Part shown: piece after piece, positions 1-8,947 of the stretch
Layout: every line of letters starts with the position of its first letter
Numbering within the stretch: the first letter of the stretch is position 1
Assembly: GCF_050753385.1 (NCBI RefSeq)
Contig: NZ_JBLZFZ010000001.1
Coordinates: 62,001 to 126,000 of the forward strand
From: Pantanalinema rosaneae
GTDB lineage: Bacteria > Cyanobacteriota > Cyanobacteriia > Leptolyngbyales > Leptolyngbyaceae
Length of the DNA stretch: 64,000 bases
Direction of reading: 5' to 3'
Notes under the pieces: model-generated
Told to the model about the DNA's origin: nothing
Database searches by the model: none
What the model saw: only the letters and a program-made list of their open reading frames with translations
Program-made: the position numbers and the translations under genes

Positions 1-2208
1 TAAGGTCATAAATTGGTAATAGAACGTGGCAACCCAATAGGCAAGCCCAGTCGTCCAAGCACCGACGAAGATCGTCCAGCCCAGGTTAGTTTCCCGGTAA
101 ACGACTGCCGTCGCCGAGACACAGGGGAAATAGAGGAGGACAAACAGCAGGAAGGCGATCGCGGCTGTGGTACTGCCAAATCGCAATGCCATTTGTCCAA
201 AGGTCGTATAGCTAACCTCCTGAGCTTCTGCGGCGGCTTTTTGGTCGCTAGTATTACTTAAAATCCCCAGTCCGATCGGGTCAAGCACTTGATTCGTTAA
301 ATCCGCCAGATTCGCGGGGATGCTGGCAACAGCCGACCTCATACCGCCCCAGAAATCAAAGGGTTCCTCTGGTGTATCGCTGCTGCCAACCTGCTGCTGT
401 GCCAGACTGGTGTAGAGCGAATCCATCGTACCAACCATGACTTCCTTGGCAAACACCCCGGTGAATAGTCCGACGGTGGCAGGCCAGTTGTCCGGTTGAA
501 TGCCCATGGGCGTGAAGACGGGAGTAATAGTGCGGCTAAAGGCACTCAAAATCGAATCCTGGCTGTTTTGTTTACCAAAGGAACCATCTACGCCGACGGA
601 GTTGATTAAACCTAAAATTACCACCATAATCACAATCATTTTGCCAGCGCGACTGATGAAGGTTTTCAGCCGATCCCAGGCACGAATTAGGACACCTTTG
701 AAGGTCGGAATATGATAGGGCGGGAGTTCCATGACAAAGGGAGCCGCTTCACCACGAAACAGCGTGTGTTTCATGACCAAGCCGGTAAAGATGGCAGCAA
801 GAATCCCCAAAATATAGAGCAGAAAGACAATGTTTTGTCCGTTGGTGGGAAAGAAAGCCGCGACAAAGAGGGCATAGATTGGCAACCGCGCCCCACAGGA
901 CATGAATGGATTCATCAGAATTGTCATCAGGCGATCGCGGCGATTCTCCAACGTCCGGGTTGCCATAATGCCAGGAATATTGCAACCAAAACTCACCATC
1001 ATCGGTACAAAGGATTTCCCTGGTAAGCCCATCAATCGCATTAAGCGATCCATGACAAAGGCGGCTCGGGCTAAATACCCGGAGTCTTCCAGCACTGCCA
1101 GGAAAATGAACAATAGTCCAATTTGAGGAATAAAGGTGGCTGTGGTTTGAATCCCGCCACCCACACCATCAGCTAATAGCCCAATTAACCAACCGGGAGC
1201 GCTGATCTGCTGTAACAGATGGGCAGTGCCTCCGACAAAAATTGTGCCAATGCCAATATCAAAGAAATCAATAAAGGCTCCACCCAGGTTAATTGCAACG
1301 AGGAACATTAGGTACATCACGACCAGAAAGATCGGAATTCCTAAAAATCGATTCAGCACTACGCGATCGATACGATCGGAGACCGTTTGTTTAACTAAAT
1401 GAGTGCGTTCGGATACCCCCTGAATCAATTGATGAATCCAGGTATAGCGACTATCTGCAATCAATAAATCTGTATCTTCTCCCAGAGTTTGATGAATCCG
1501 ATGACGATGTTTCGCGATCGATCGCAACACATCCTGTCCCAACGCTGGCAGGTGGCGATCGTCGTACTGCAACAGATTGAGGACAAACCAGCGCACATCG
1601 GCGGATTGATTGATCGACTGAGCTTCTAGCGCTGGAATTAAGTCTGCTAAAGCGGCCTCAATCACCGGGGGATAGGCAACATAGGTACTGGGAATGGTGG
1701 GATGGGCGAGGGCATGATGTACCGCCTCTTTCAACGGGGATACGCCCTTGCCGGTATGGGCACAGAGCGGAATCACCGGACAGCCTAACCGTTCTGCCAG
1801 CAGGTGAGCATCAATCCGAATTTCCCGTTTGGCGGCCAGATCCATCATGTTGAGAGCGACGATCATGGGCACACCCATTTCGAGAATTTGGGTGGTCAGG
1901 TACAGATTTCGCTCCAGGTTAGAGGCATCCACGATGTTTACAATCACATCTGCCTCACCGGACAGCAGATAATCCCGCGCTACCAGTTCATCTAACCCCG
2001 TGGTCGTGTCTTCGGCATCCACCGAATAGACTCCGGGTAAATCAACTACGGTGATAGTCTGACCATGGGCGCGATAGTTACCTTCCTTCCGCTCCACGGT
2101 AACACCCGGCCAATTGCCGACATGCTGATTGCCCCCCGTTAAGGCATTAAACAGCGTAGTTTTGCCACAATTCGGATTGCCAACCAATCCAATGGTTAAT
2201 TGCGTCAT
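1..2208 (-). CDS. feoB: Ferrous iron transport protein B (partial, C-terminus off left edge)
   Basis: Inner-membrane GTP-dependent Fe2+ transporter. The ATG is at 2206-2208 and the frame stays open to base 1, so about 736 residues are present and the last part is missing. The N-terminal G domain is clear: G1 GNPNCGKT at residues 10-17, G3 DLPG at about 56-59 and G4 NMMD at about 120-123. Long hydrophobic segments typical of the FeoB permease follow. The last visible residues (AWTTGLAYWVATFYY) fit the final membrane helices of the family. It lies 47 bp downstream of the tandem FeoA gene on the same strand, so the two form a feoA-feoB operon. Fur-type iron control is expected for the family, but no convincing Fur box is visible. 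The identity is certain. Confidence 0.96.
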   Translation of the reverse strand, partial: MTQLTIGLVGNPNCGKTTLFNALTGGNQHVGNWPGVTVERKEGNYRAHGQTITVVDLPGVYSVDAEDTTTGLDELVARDYLLSGEADVIVNIVDASNLERNLYLTTQILEMGVPMIVALNMMDLAAKREIRIDAHLLAERLGCPVIPLCAHTGKGVSPLKEAVHHALAHPTIPSTYVAYPPVIEAALADLIPALEAQSINQSADVRWFVLNLLQYDDRHLPALGQDVLRSIAKHRHRIHQTLGEDTDLLIADSRYTWIHQLIQGVSERTHLVKQTVSDRIDRVVLNRFLGIPIFLVVMYLMFLVAINLGGAFIDFFDIGIGTIFVGGTAHLLQQISAPGWLIGLLADGVGGGIQTTATFIPQIGLLFIFLAVLEDSGYLARAAFVMDRLMRLMGLPGKSFVPMMVSFGCNIPGIMATRTLENRRDRLMTILMNPFMSCGARLPIYALFVAAFFPTNGQNIVFLLYILGILAAIFTGLVMKHTLFRGEAAPFVMELPPYHIPTFKGVLIRAWDRLKTFISRAGKMIVIMVVILGLINSVGVDGSFGKQNSQDSILSAFSRTITPVFTPMGIQPDNWPATVGLFTGVFAKEVMVGTMDSLYTSLAQQQVGSSDTPEEPFDFWGGMRSAVASIPANLADLTNQVLDPIGLGILSNTSDQKAAAEAQEVSYTTFGQMALRFGSTTAAIAFLLFVLLYFPCVSATAVVYRETNLGWTIFVGAWTTGLAYWVATFYYQFMTL

Positions 2209-2227
2209 GACTCTATTCCTTAAATGG

Positions 2228-2263
2228 GTGCTTAGATGAGTGCTTAGATAAGTGCTTAGATGA
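2228..2263. repeat. Three tandem 12-bp units across the feoA stop
   Basis: The unit GTGCTTAGATGA occurs three times head to tail (2228-2239, 2240-2251, 2252-2263) with one mismatch in the middle copy. On the minus strand each unit carries a TAA, so the array supplies and repeats the stop codon of the FeoA protein in the short gap before feoB. Confidence 0.8.
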
Positions 2264-2954
2264 GTTCAACAATCAGCGCGTCGGCTTCAGCTTTGCGCAG
2301 ACTCAGATGAAAGCCGCGCACCTCAATTTCAGTGGGGTCGCCCAGGGGCGCATGGCGGGTGACTCGTAACTCCGTACCTGGGGTCAGTCCCATTGCCAGG
2401 AGTTTGCGCTTATAGTCTCGGGCGACTGGTTCATAGCCCATGACTCGTAGCATAGAACCGATCGCGGCATCTCGCAGTTTGACGCTGGATGATGGAGAAG
2501 TGCTTTGCATAGTTATTGTCCTGGTTGTCCGCATCGGTGGTTCCCCAGTTAACGGTTGGGCGTTCATCACCTGAATGTTTTGTGCCATTTCTGCCCCCAG
2601 ACCCAGGCGTTGGTCGTGGAGTGCCACAATCACGGAGCCGGTTGCGGTGCAGCTAATCACCTTCAGCACCACATCGGGCATCAAGCCCATCCCCATCAGG
2701 CGATTATTTGCCTCACCACAGTTCAACGCCACAATGCGAATTTGCTCGCCTACACGGGTATTAGATAGGGGGAAAACTCGGTGATCCTGGGAGTTCTCTG
2801 GGACAACGGCAGGCAGATCCACCGGACTAGAGGGATCGCAACGATCGGCGATCGCATCCCCCAGATAGACAAATTCCTGCCAGGCAGAAGCGCCTAAATC
2901 CTCTGTCCAGGCATTGACCAGATCATCTCCACGATTCATGGGAGCCTTCTCCAC
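2256..2954 (-). CDS. feoA: Tandem FeoA-domain protein (ferrous iron transport accessory)
   Basis: A 232-residue protein carrying two FeoA (SH3-like) domains in one chain: residues about 62-133 and about 155-232. Each has the typical segment with an MG(L) motif followed by PG/PD (LMGMGLMPDVVLKVI and LLAMGLTPGTELRV). Ordinary FeoA is about 75-85 residues, so this is a fusion or duplication with an extra N-terminal region of about 60 residues (rich in D and A, no recognised domain). FeoA binds the FeoB G domain or membrane part and supports Fe2+ uptake. It precedes feoB by 47 bp on the same strand. The ATG at 2952-2954 follows a GGAG-like element; a shorter start (M6) is possible. Confidence 0.9.
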   Translation of the reverse strand: MEKAPMNRGDDLVNAWTEDLGASAWQEFVYLGDAIADRCDPSSPVDLPAVVPENSQDHRVFPLSNTRVGEQIRIVALNCGEANNRLMGMGLMPDVVLKVISCTATGSVIVALHDQRLGLGAEMAQNIQVMNAQPLTGEPPMRTTRTITMQSTSPSSSVKLRDAAIGSMLRVMGYEPVARDYKRKLLAMGLTPGTELRVTRHAPLGDPTEIEVRGFHLSLRKAEADALIVELI

Positions 2955-3394
2955 AAGCGAAACCTACTAAAAATAATTCTCAACTATATTACCTATAAAT
3001 CCGGCGTTTAAATCACTTCATGACTTTTTAGTAATTAAGTTTTTATAAATTTTACCTCACTTTAAGCATCGAAACATAATTTTAAGCCTTAAGCCTGGTG
3101 AGGAAGGAGTTTAGCAGGCTAAAAGATTTGCCATCGTAGCGTTGTCCAATCAATCGCCCAGCAGCGATAGGAACAGGCAACTGGGCGCTGTTAGTAACTC
3201 CTAATGAAACTTTCTATCAATAGTCTCACTAAAAATTGACTGGAGGTTTATCCTTTATCAATCCTTAACAAGTTGGGAGAAGAGAGAATATGCCTCTCCA
3301 CTTCTCCCTTGATTCACTCTGTCACCGGCTCCAGACCCAACTGCCCAAATGAACAACTAATCACCTTTTGTCAGGCCACGGTTGCTCCGGGTGG
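2955..3394. other. Intergenic region upstream of feoA
   Basis: 440 bp between the end of the SPL-like gene and the start of feoA, both on the minus strand. The 110 bp next to feoA are AT-rich (2965-3080) and should hold its promoter. The tract AATAATTCTCAACTATATTA (about 2971-2990) is loosely similar to a Fur box, but not enough to call one. A hairpin at 3275-3308 is listed separately. I see no gene or RNA here. Confidence 0.5.
3275..3308 (-). terminator. Hairpin after the SPL-like gene
   Basis: Arms GGGAGAA (3275-3281) and TTCTCCC (3302-3308) pair perfectly. An inner GAGAG/CTCTC pair follows after a 3-nt bulge. It lies 87 bp beyond the stop of the minus-strand radical SAM gene. There is no strong U-tract, so terminator function is inferred from position only. 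Confidence 0.4.
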
Positions 3395-4507
3395 CTACGT
3401 CCAGTAGAGCATGGCGGCGTGGGGAAAGCGACATCGGATCTCCTGTTCAAAAAACCGCCGCAGGGTAAGCATCGTGTCCCGGTCATACACATACTTGATG
3501 CCGCCAAACTTGTTCCGCTTGATGACTCGCCCCGCTTCATCCAGATCAAGTGGGCTATGGGGATACCAGGTCTGTAATACCGCTTTAGAACCTGGAGTAA
3601 AGCGGTGGGAAATTAGCTCAAAGGTTAAATCGCAGCCAAAATCGATCGCAGCACTGATCTGGTCAAACAGGTGGGTATAGTGCTCTTGCCAATCCTCGAT
3701 CGGCATAATGGGTGCTATCACCACGCCGATCGGATAGCCGCCGCCACCCTGCTGTTGAGGGAGTGCCAGTTGACGTAATGCCGCCAATCGAGCCGCCACG
3801 GAGGCTGTACCCCCTTCCATTCGGGTAGAAATTGGAGCCGCATTGACACTGACACGGCAACGGGTATGTCCGTGATGGGGTAAATCCAAGAGGGAATCCA
3901 CAGCATCAAACTTAGATACCCAGCGCAGGTCAGCCTGTTCGCGAGTACCAAAGTAACGAATGCACTCAGCTAAACTACCCGTCAGATGCTCGATGCCGAG
4001 TGGGTCAGTATAACAACTAACCTCGAAGGAGGTACGATCGCGGGGCTGTTCGTAGCCAGCCAGGTTAGCCAAAATTTGGGGCAGGTTGGCAAACACGCGA
4101 ATCACAGGTGGGCCCTGCAAACTACCTGCCAGGTAACAGTATTGACAATGCGCCGGACAGCCCTCTGCTAAATGAAACTGCCAGTCGGCTGAAGGCGGAA
4201 TCGGACTTAGTTTAAGCTGACTGGGGGGAGCCGTCACCACGGCCAGCGTCCGTTTAGAAATGTCGTAGGTGTCGCGATCGCTCTCGCCGCGTAGCCCGGT
4301 TAATCGATTGCGGGATAATTCGGCGATCGGTAATTCCAAGGCTTGCACCCGGTCTAGAATCTGCTGTCCCCAGGGTTGATCCAGAGCCGCCGGAGTGAAC
4401 AACACGCGATCGGGCATCCACAGACGGGGTTTATGGGCAGAGGATGATGGGATTGCCGGAGTAGAGTTAATTTCAGTCGTCGTCGAACTAGCAGACGATG
4501 GTCGCAA
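3395..4507 (-). CDS. Spore photoproduct lyase family radical SAM protein
   Basis: A 370-residue radical SAM protein of the SPL family, whose founding member repairs the spore photoproduct (5-thyminyl-dihydrothymine) in Bacillus. The SAM-cluster motif CPAHCQYC has cysteines 117, 121 and 124 in the C-x3-C-x2-C spacing. A further cysteine, C165 in FEVSCYTDPLGIEHLTG, sits where the family has the hydrogen-donor cysteine next to a GI.HLT motif. The end (HAAMLYWT) is compact, as in bacterial homologues. The longest frame begins at a TTG (4507). The conserved part starts at M31 (ATG 4415-4417), which is a likely alternative start. Cyanobacteria do not sporulate, so the natural substrate is unknown. 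Family assignment is firm, function is inferred. Confidence 0.85.
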   Translation of the reverse strand: MRPSSASSTTTEINSTPAIPSSSAHKPRLWMPDRVLFTPAALDQPWGQQILDRVQALELPIAELSRNRLTGLRGESDRDTYDISKRTLAVVTAPPSQLKLSPIPPSADWQFHLAEGCPAHCQYCYLAGSLQGPPVIRVFANLPQILANLAGYEQPRDRTSFEVSCYTDPLGIEHLTGSLAECIRYFGTREQADLRWVSKFDAVDSLLDLPHHGHTRCRVSVNAAPISTRMEGGTASVAARLAALRQLALPQQQGGGGYPIGVVIAPIMPIEDWQEHYTHLFDQISAAIDFGCDLTFELISHRFTPGSKAVLQTWYPHSPLDLDEAGRVIKRNKFGGIKYVYDRDTMLTLRRFFEQEIRCRFPHAAMLYWT

Positions 4508-4818
4508 AATCGCTTCTCCATGCAGGGTCTACTCTCTATTGTGGTTTAATTCGATCTGAAGAAAACCCAGAACTGGCAGGGATTCCACCCGATGCAATGG
4601 ACGGTTTTCTGGCTTGTAGGGATCAGTTGACGAACTCAGTCACCCACAACCCATGAATAGCTCTGAAAAAAGCCTGTCAAAATATTACAAATGCTCTATT
4701 TTTGCCCCAAAAACATCCCTCGATCGCGGCTAAGGTGGGACAATGAACTTATTAAGTTCGGGTCTTATATAGCAAAGTCTTTTTTTATGAAAAGAGTGGT
4801 GGTTTCAGGGAAATTCGT
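4508..4818. other. Intergenic region between SPL-like and CHAD genes
   Basis: About 311 bp between divergently transcribed genes, so promoters for both must lie here. I find no hairpin, repeat or reading frame worth naming. A short ATG frame beginning at 4787 overlaps the CHAD start in another frame and is not supported. Confidence 0.4.
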
Positions 4819-5874
4819 ATGAAGGCGCGACGATTCAATCCTTCGATCACGCTGGCTGAATATGCTCATCAAATTATTCAGCAAAACGTGGAAAAAATTA
4901 TCGCTCAAGAGGCAGCCGTTCTCAAAGATAAAGATCCAGAGCCCTTGCATCAAATGCGGGTCAGTATGCGGCGGCTCAGAACAGCCGTAAAGGTGTTCAG
5001 CACCACGATCATCATTCCCAAATCCGCCAATGATGCCGCGATCGGTAAAATTGCCAAAAGTTTAGGAGGAACCCGGGATTTAGATGTCTTACAGCAAGAG
5101 TTAATCACTCACTATCAACCTCTATTAAAGAAGGCCGAACAGCCCAAATTTGAGGCGGTACTCAAGCACGTATCCCAAACCCGTCGCCAAAGTTTTTCCC
5201 AATTACAAAAAACTCTGAATGGCGATCGCTACCAAAAAGTTAAACAATCGCTGCAAGCCTGGTTAGACAATCCAACCTATACGCCGATGGGTAGTTTAGC
5301 GGTATTGCAGATTTTACCGGATTTGTTGCTGCCCCTGGTTTGCCAACTATTTCTCCATCCTGGCTGGCTGGTCGGCACAACAATCCAATCAGGCGAGGTG
5401 GCGCTGGTGTCGATCGCAGACTCTCAGGAATTAAATCACCAATTCCACCAGTTTAACCAACTCCTCCACGGCTTACGCAAGCAAATTAAGGGAGTGCGGT
5501 ACCAGGCAGAATTCTTTGCTGGGTTCTATGATCAAACCTACCTGGAACGAGTAGACGAATTTAAAGCCATTCAAGATCTGCTGGGACAGCTTCAGGATCA
5601 TGTGGTTCTGCGGCAGTTTTTAGAGTCTACGCTCAAGGCAGATGTCGCTAAGGTATTACCCAGTGTCGATCGCGTCCTGCAACAGGATCAAACCAACTTT
5701 TGGCAAAATTGGCAACCGCTTCAGCAACGATATCTTTCGTTAGAGTTTCGTCAGTCCCTGCGATCGCTGCTCACGACCCCCACTGCCCTGACCCTGCCTG
5801 ATTCTGGTAATAGCAACAAGCAGCCCAAAGCCAGCAAACAGACTAACGCCAAGTCAGTCACTTCCAAGCAATAA
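4819..5874 (+). CDS. CHAD domain protein
   Basis: A 351-residue protein whose N-terminal two thirds are a CHAD domain, a helical bundle rich in conserved histidines and basic residues. The diagnostic LHQMRVSMRRLRTAVKVF is near residues 40-57, with GGTRDLDVL and a second half HGLRKQIKGVRYQAEFF. CHAD domains bind polyphosphate. No CYTH triphosphatase domain is fused. The last 35 residues are a low-complexity Lys/Ser/Thr-rich tail. Start ATG at 4819. The pyruvate-kinase-like gene begins 36 bp downstream on the same strand, suggesting co-transcription and a possible link to phosphate or energy metabolism (inference). Confidence 0.88.
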   Translation: MKARRFNPSITLAEYAHQIIQQNVEKIIAQEAAVLKDKDPEPLHQMRVSMRRLRTAVKVFSTTIIIPKSANDAAIGKIAKSLGGTRDLDVLQQELITHYQPLLKKAEQPKFEAVLKHVSQTRRQSFSQLQKTLNGDRYQKVKQSLQAWLDNPTYTPMGSLAVLQILPDLLLPLVCQLFLHPGWLVGTTIQSGEVALVSIADSQELNHQFHQFNQLLHGLRKQIKGVRYQAEFFAGFYDQTYLERVDEFKAIQDLLGQLQDHVVLRQFLESTLKADVAKVLPSVDRVLQQDQTNFWQNWQPLQQRYLSLEFRQSLRSLLTTPTALTLPDSGNSNKQPKASKQTNAKSVTSKQ

Positions 5875-5910
5875 CGTCTCAATCGAATTACATCGCTTCA
5901 GGAGACTTTT

Positions 5911-7512
5911 ATGGTCATGAGTTCTACCTCAGAAGTGGTGGCTGAACCACTCAACCTTGCCAATCCCCAAATCTTGCTATCTACTCTCAAGGATTTGCGG
6001 CACACTGTGGCACAAGATGGACAACTAACCTTTGACCAATGGCGATCGCAGATTCAGCGATCGGAATTCTTCATCAGTGCCTTAAATCTAGCGGAATATC
6101 TTGCCCTGCGTCGGCATGATCTGCGATCGTTGCAAGCAGCACTCATGCCCTGGGGGTTATCGTCACTGGGGCGGATCGAAGCCCGGGTGATGCCCAATCT
6201 AGACGCGGTAATTGCCACATTGGCGGTCATGTGTGGGTCAGAGAGTACCCCATTGCTCAACCGTCCGCCGATCGCCGCCTTCTTTGAAGGTAATCGCCTC
6301 CTACAACAGAACACAGAGGATTTGTTTGGGCAATCTCCTGCCCAGCGCCGAGTCCGGATTATGGTGACGCTACCCAGTGAGGCGGCTACGAATTACGAAC
6401 TGGTGCGAGAGATGGTGCGTCGGGGGGCAAACTGTGTCCGCATTAACTGTGCCCATGATACCCCCGAGGCTTGGCAGCAGATGATTGAGCATTTGCGACG
6501 GGCGGAACAGGAGCTAGGTAAGCCCTGTAAAGTCATGATGGATTTAGCGGGACCCAAAATCCGTACCGGGACTGTAATAACGCCACTAGGCAAAAAGCGC
6601 CTCTTCCAGGGGGATTACATCCTGCTATCCCGGAGTGAGCCTGATCCTATACCGCAGGCTGAAGCTGAGCAGGCTAGTCAAGCTCCGATCGCGCATTTCC
6701 AAACTTGTTGTACTATTCCTGAAGTTCTTGATCTATTAACGGTTGGCACACCAGTTTATATTGACGATGGTAAGATTCGGACTCGCGTAGTCGATACCCA
6801 TGTGCCCTTACCCAATGGTGAACTGGGACTGATGCTTCAGGTGACTCATGCCAGTCCTAAAGGGGGCAAACTGCGATCGGAAAAAGGCTTGAATTTCCCC
6901 AATATTGTGCTTCCCCTGAGTCCCCTGACGGAAAAGGATCTGACGGATTTAGACTTTGTTGCCACCCATGCAGATATTATTGGCTACTCATTTGTGCAAC
7001 ATGCTGCCGATATTGAATTACTGCAACGCGAATTAGCCCAACGCTCTGGAAACCGCTCCTCCCGTCCCGCGATCGTTGCCAAGATTGAAACGGCGATCGC
7101 GGTTAGCAATCTGCCAGAGTTAATCATTCATGCGGCGGGCAAACAATCCTTTGGAGTCATGATTGCCAGAGGCGATTTAGCGGTAGAAATCGGTTATCAG
7201 CGACTAGCAGAAATTCAAGAAGAAATTCTCTGGCTATGTGAAGCGGCGCATGTTCCGGTGATTTGGGCAACGCAAGTGCTAGAGAGTTTGGTTAAAGAAG
7301 GGGCACCATCGCGCGGCGAGATGACCGATGCCGCCATGGCTGAACGGGCTGAATGTGTGATGTTAAACAAAGGCCCGTTTATCGCTGAAGCAATCACAAT
7401 TTTGGATGATGTGCTCACTCGGATGGAAACCCATCAATCGAAAAAAACTCCGCAATTACGGGCGCTCCATTCCTGGGAACAGACCGTTGAATCCGCTATC
7501 AACTTGTCCTGA
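5911..7512 (+). CDS. Pyruvate kinase-like protein lacking the C-terminal domain
   Basis: A 533-residue protein with a pyruvate kinase barrel preceded by about 145 extra residues. Barrel landmarks: VRIMVTLPSEA, MDLAGPKIRTG (substrate loop), DDGKIRTRV (B domain), GLNFPNIVLPLSPLTEKD, AKIETAIAV (catalytic Lys and Glu), MIARGDLAVE and ATQVLESL followed by PSRGEMTDAAMAE. The family NFSHG segment is changed to RINCAHD, and the C-terminal allosteric domain of ordinary PykF/PykA is absent because the chain ends soon after the barrel. Whether it makes pyruvate is uncertain. Start ATG at 5911 follows a good AGGAGA site; M3 is an alternative. It lies 36 bp after the CHAD gene. Confidence 0.85.
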   Translation: MVMSSTSEVVAEPLNLANPQILLSTLKDLRHTVAQDGQLTFDQWRSQIQRSEFFISALNLAEYLALRRHDLRSLQAALMPWGLSSLGRIEARVMPNLDAVIATLAVMCGSESTPLLNRPPIAAFFEGNRLLQQNTEDLFGQSPAQRRVRIMVTLPSEAATNYELVREMVRRGANCVRINCAHDTPEAWQQMIEHLRRAEQELGKPCKVMMDLAGPKIRTGTVITPLGKKRLFQGDYILLSRSEPDPIPQAEAEQASQAPIAHFQTCCTIPEVLDLLTVGTPVYIDDGKIRTRVVDTHVPLPNGELGLMLQVTHASPKGGKLRSEKGLNFPNIVLPLSPLTEKDLTDLDFVATHADIIGYSFVQHAADIELLQRELAQRSGNRSSRPAIVAKIETAIAVSNLPELIIHAAGKQSFGVMIARGDLAVEIGYQRLAEIQEEILWLCEAAHVPVIWATQVLESLVKEGAPSRGEMTDAAMAERAECVMLNKGPFIAEAITILDDVLTRMETHQSKKTPQLRALHSWEQTVESAINLS

Positions 7513-7572
7513 AACCAATCAGACTCTAATGCGGCACTTTGAGATCACAATTCATTTGGATATGGTGGAGGA

Positions 7573-7752
7573 ATGCTAATGGTAAGCCAATTGATTCGGA
7601 TAGAAGTTGATCTATGTGACTCATTAGCCCAATTAGAACAGGCGATCGAGATGGAGTTACAGAAACAGGGAGAGCCAATTCGTTGGGTTGTGTTAGATGT
7701 AGACAAGAAACGCCAGAAAGTTTATGTAGAGGCGATCGTGGTCATGGCATAA
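7573..7752 (+). CDS. Small hypothetical protein (59 aa)
   Basis: The ATG at 7573 is preceded directly by GGTGGAGGA (7564-7572), a strong ribosome site; the second in-frame ATG (7579) is a possible start. The product is a 59-residue soluble alpha/beta-like protein with an acidic helix (LEQAIEMELQKQGEPIRW) and strands VVLDVD and VYVEAIVV. No family is recognised. It is transcribed like the pyruvate-kinase-like gene, 60 bp downstream of it. Normal codon use and the ribosome site argue that it is real. Confidence 0.6.
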   Translation: MLMVSQLIRIEVDLCDSLAQLEQAIEMELQKQGEPIRWVVLDVDKKRQKVYVEAIVVMA

Positions 7753-7763
7753 TATACTCACCT

Positions 7764-8516
7764 CTACAGATTGTCTCTAGATAAGGTTTGGGCTTCCTCC
7801 GTAGTTAACTGAACTTCCTCCCGCCGGGTGGATGCCGTCAGATGCGGTCGAATCGCAACACTCACCCCGATCGCCCAGGCAATTGACACTAACCAGCCTG
7901 CCACAATATCACTGGGAAAATGCACCCCCAGGTATAACCGGGTCCAGGCGATCGCCAGCACAAAACTACTTCCGCCTAAGACGGCTAACCAACACCAGCG
8001 AGTTCCCCAGGTAAGAATGATGATCGCTGCTACAAACGTCATACTCGCCGTCGCATGACCACTGGGAAAAGCAAAATCCGCTTCAGGAGCTAGGGGTGTC
8101 CATAAGCTGGGGCGCACTCGATGTAATACCGCCTTAGCCAGCCGATTGATCAACCCACTGCCAATCATAGTTAGAAGCAAATAAATCAGCGATCGCCACC
8201 GTTGTTGCCGGAGTAACCAGAATGATAACAATGTGGTCAGGAGAGTGACCCCCTTAAACCCACCCAGCCGCGTCAAGATTGGAACCAGCCGATCCCAGAA
8301 TACTGTCGTAGTGGCATGAACGGCTAACAAAATCGGCTCATCCCACAGGAAGCCCCCCTGCTGCCGGGAGATGGCAACTGCCAGTTGCTCAAATAAAAAC
8401 AAGGGTAGACCTACCCCCAGCCCCAGCAATAGCAGCGATCGCCAGTGTGCCTGCAATACCTGCTGCAAGAACTGCCAAAAGGCATGGGAGTGCTGTTGGA
8501 ACTGAAAATTTGCCAT
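7764..8516 (-). CDS. PAP2-family membrane phosphatase
   Basis: A 250-residue integral membrane phosphatase, probably acting on lipid phosphates or undecaprenyl pyrophosphate. All three signature motifs of the PAP2/acid phosphatase superfamily are visible: K-x6-RP (KAVLHRVRP), PSGH (FAFPSGHATAS) and a third motif TRLYLGVHFPSD carrying the nucleophilic His and its Asp partner. Five or six hydrophobic helices are evident. The start ATG (8514-8516) is clear. It is convergent with the small 59-aa gene (11 bp between stops). Substrate cannot be read from sequence. Confidence 0.9.
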   Translation of the reverse strand: MANFQFQQHSHAFWQFLQQVLQAHWRSLLLLGLGVGLPLFLFEQLAVAISRQQGGFLWDEPILLAVHATTTVFWDRLVPILTRLGGFKGVTLLTTLLSFWLLRQQRWRSLIYLLLTMIGSGLINRLAKAVLHRVRPSLWTPLAPEADFAFPSGHATASMTFVAAIIILTWGTRWCWLAVLGGSSFVLAIAWTRLYLGVHFPSDIVAGWLVSIAWAIGVSVAIRPHLTASTRREEVQLTTEEAQTLSRDNL

Positions 8517-8676
8517 TACGGTTGAGGGTGACTGACTCCCAACCGTATCGTACCGATTGCCGCTTTCACCACTGTCCTAAGTTCGATATCCTGAGACTCG
8601 GGGGATCAGTCGGTATCACATTCGTTGAGGGAGTGCAGCCGCATCACCTGATTGTGTGTTACTCTGCATATACTCA

Positions 8677-8797
8677 AGTCGGTTCTGATGGGGAGCAGCC
8701 ATTCAGACGTGAGGGGGAAAGAGCAGTGCAAATCTGCCGCTGTCCCGCAACTGTGATGAAAGCGATCGTGCTTTCTTAGTCAGGATGCCCACCGACT
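8677..8797 (+). ncRNA. Cobalamin riboswitch
   Basis: The closing stem P1 is AGTCGGT (8677-8683) with ACCGACT (8791-8797), a perfect 7-bp pairing. Between them lie the family landmarks in order: AGGGGGAA, TGCAAATCTGCCGCTGTCCC with CGCAACTGTGA (B12-box core), and AGTCAGGAT just before the closing arm. A small CTCC-TTA-GGAG hairpin follows at 8803-8813 and could hide a ribosome site, consistent with translational control. The next intact gene starts 350 nt downstream. The RNA should lower downstream expression when adenosyl- or methylcobalamin is abundant. Confidence 0.9.
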
Positions 8798-8947
8798 GAT
8801 GGCTCCTTAGGAGATTGGTAAACCCGTTATGTTTCATCTGCGAGGTACGGATGATGGTCAATTTTGTTATTTTATTCTTAGGCTACGATCGCGGCTTGTC
8901 TCTGCATCTCAGCTGCGATCGCTCAGAATTTCATCACGATTCAATGA

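Noticed and set aside
2965..2990. Fur box upstream of feoA
   Set aside because: AT-rich similarity only; too few matches to the 19-bp consensus.
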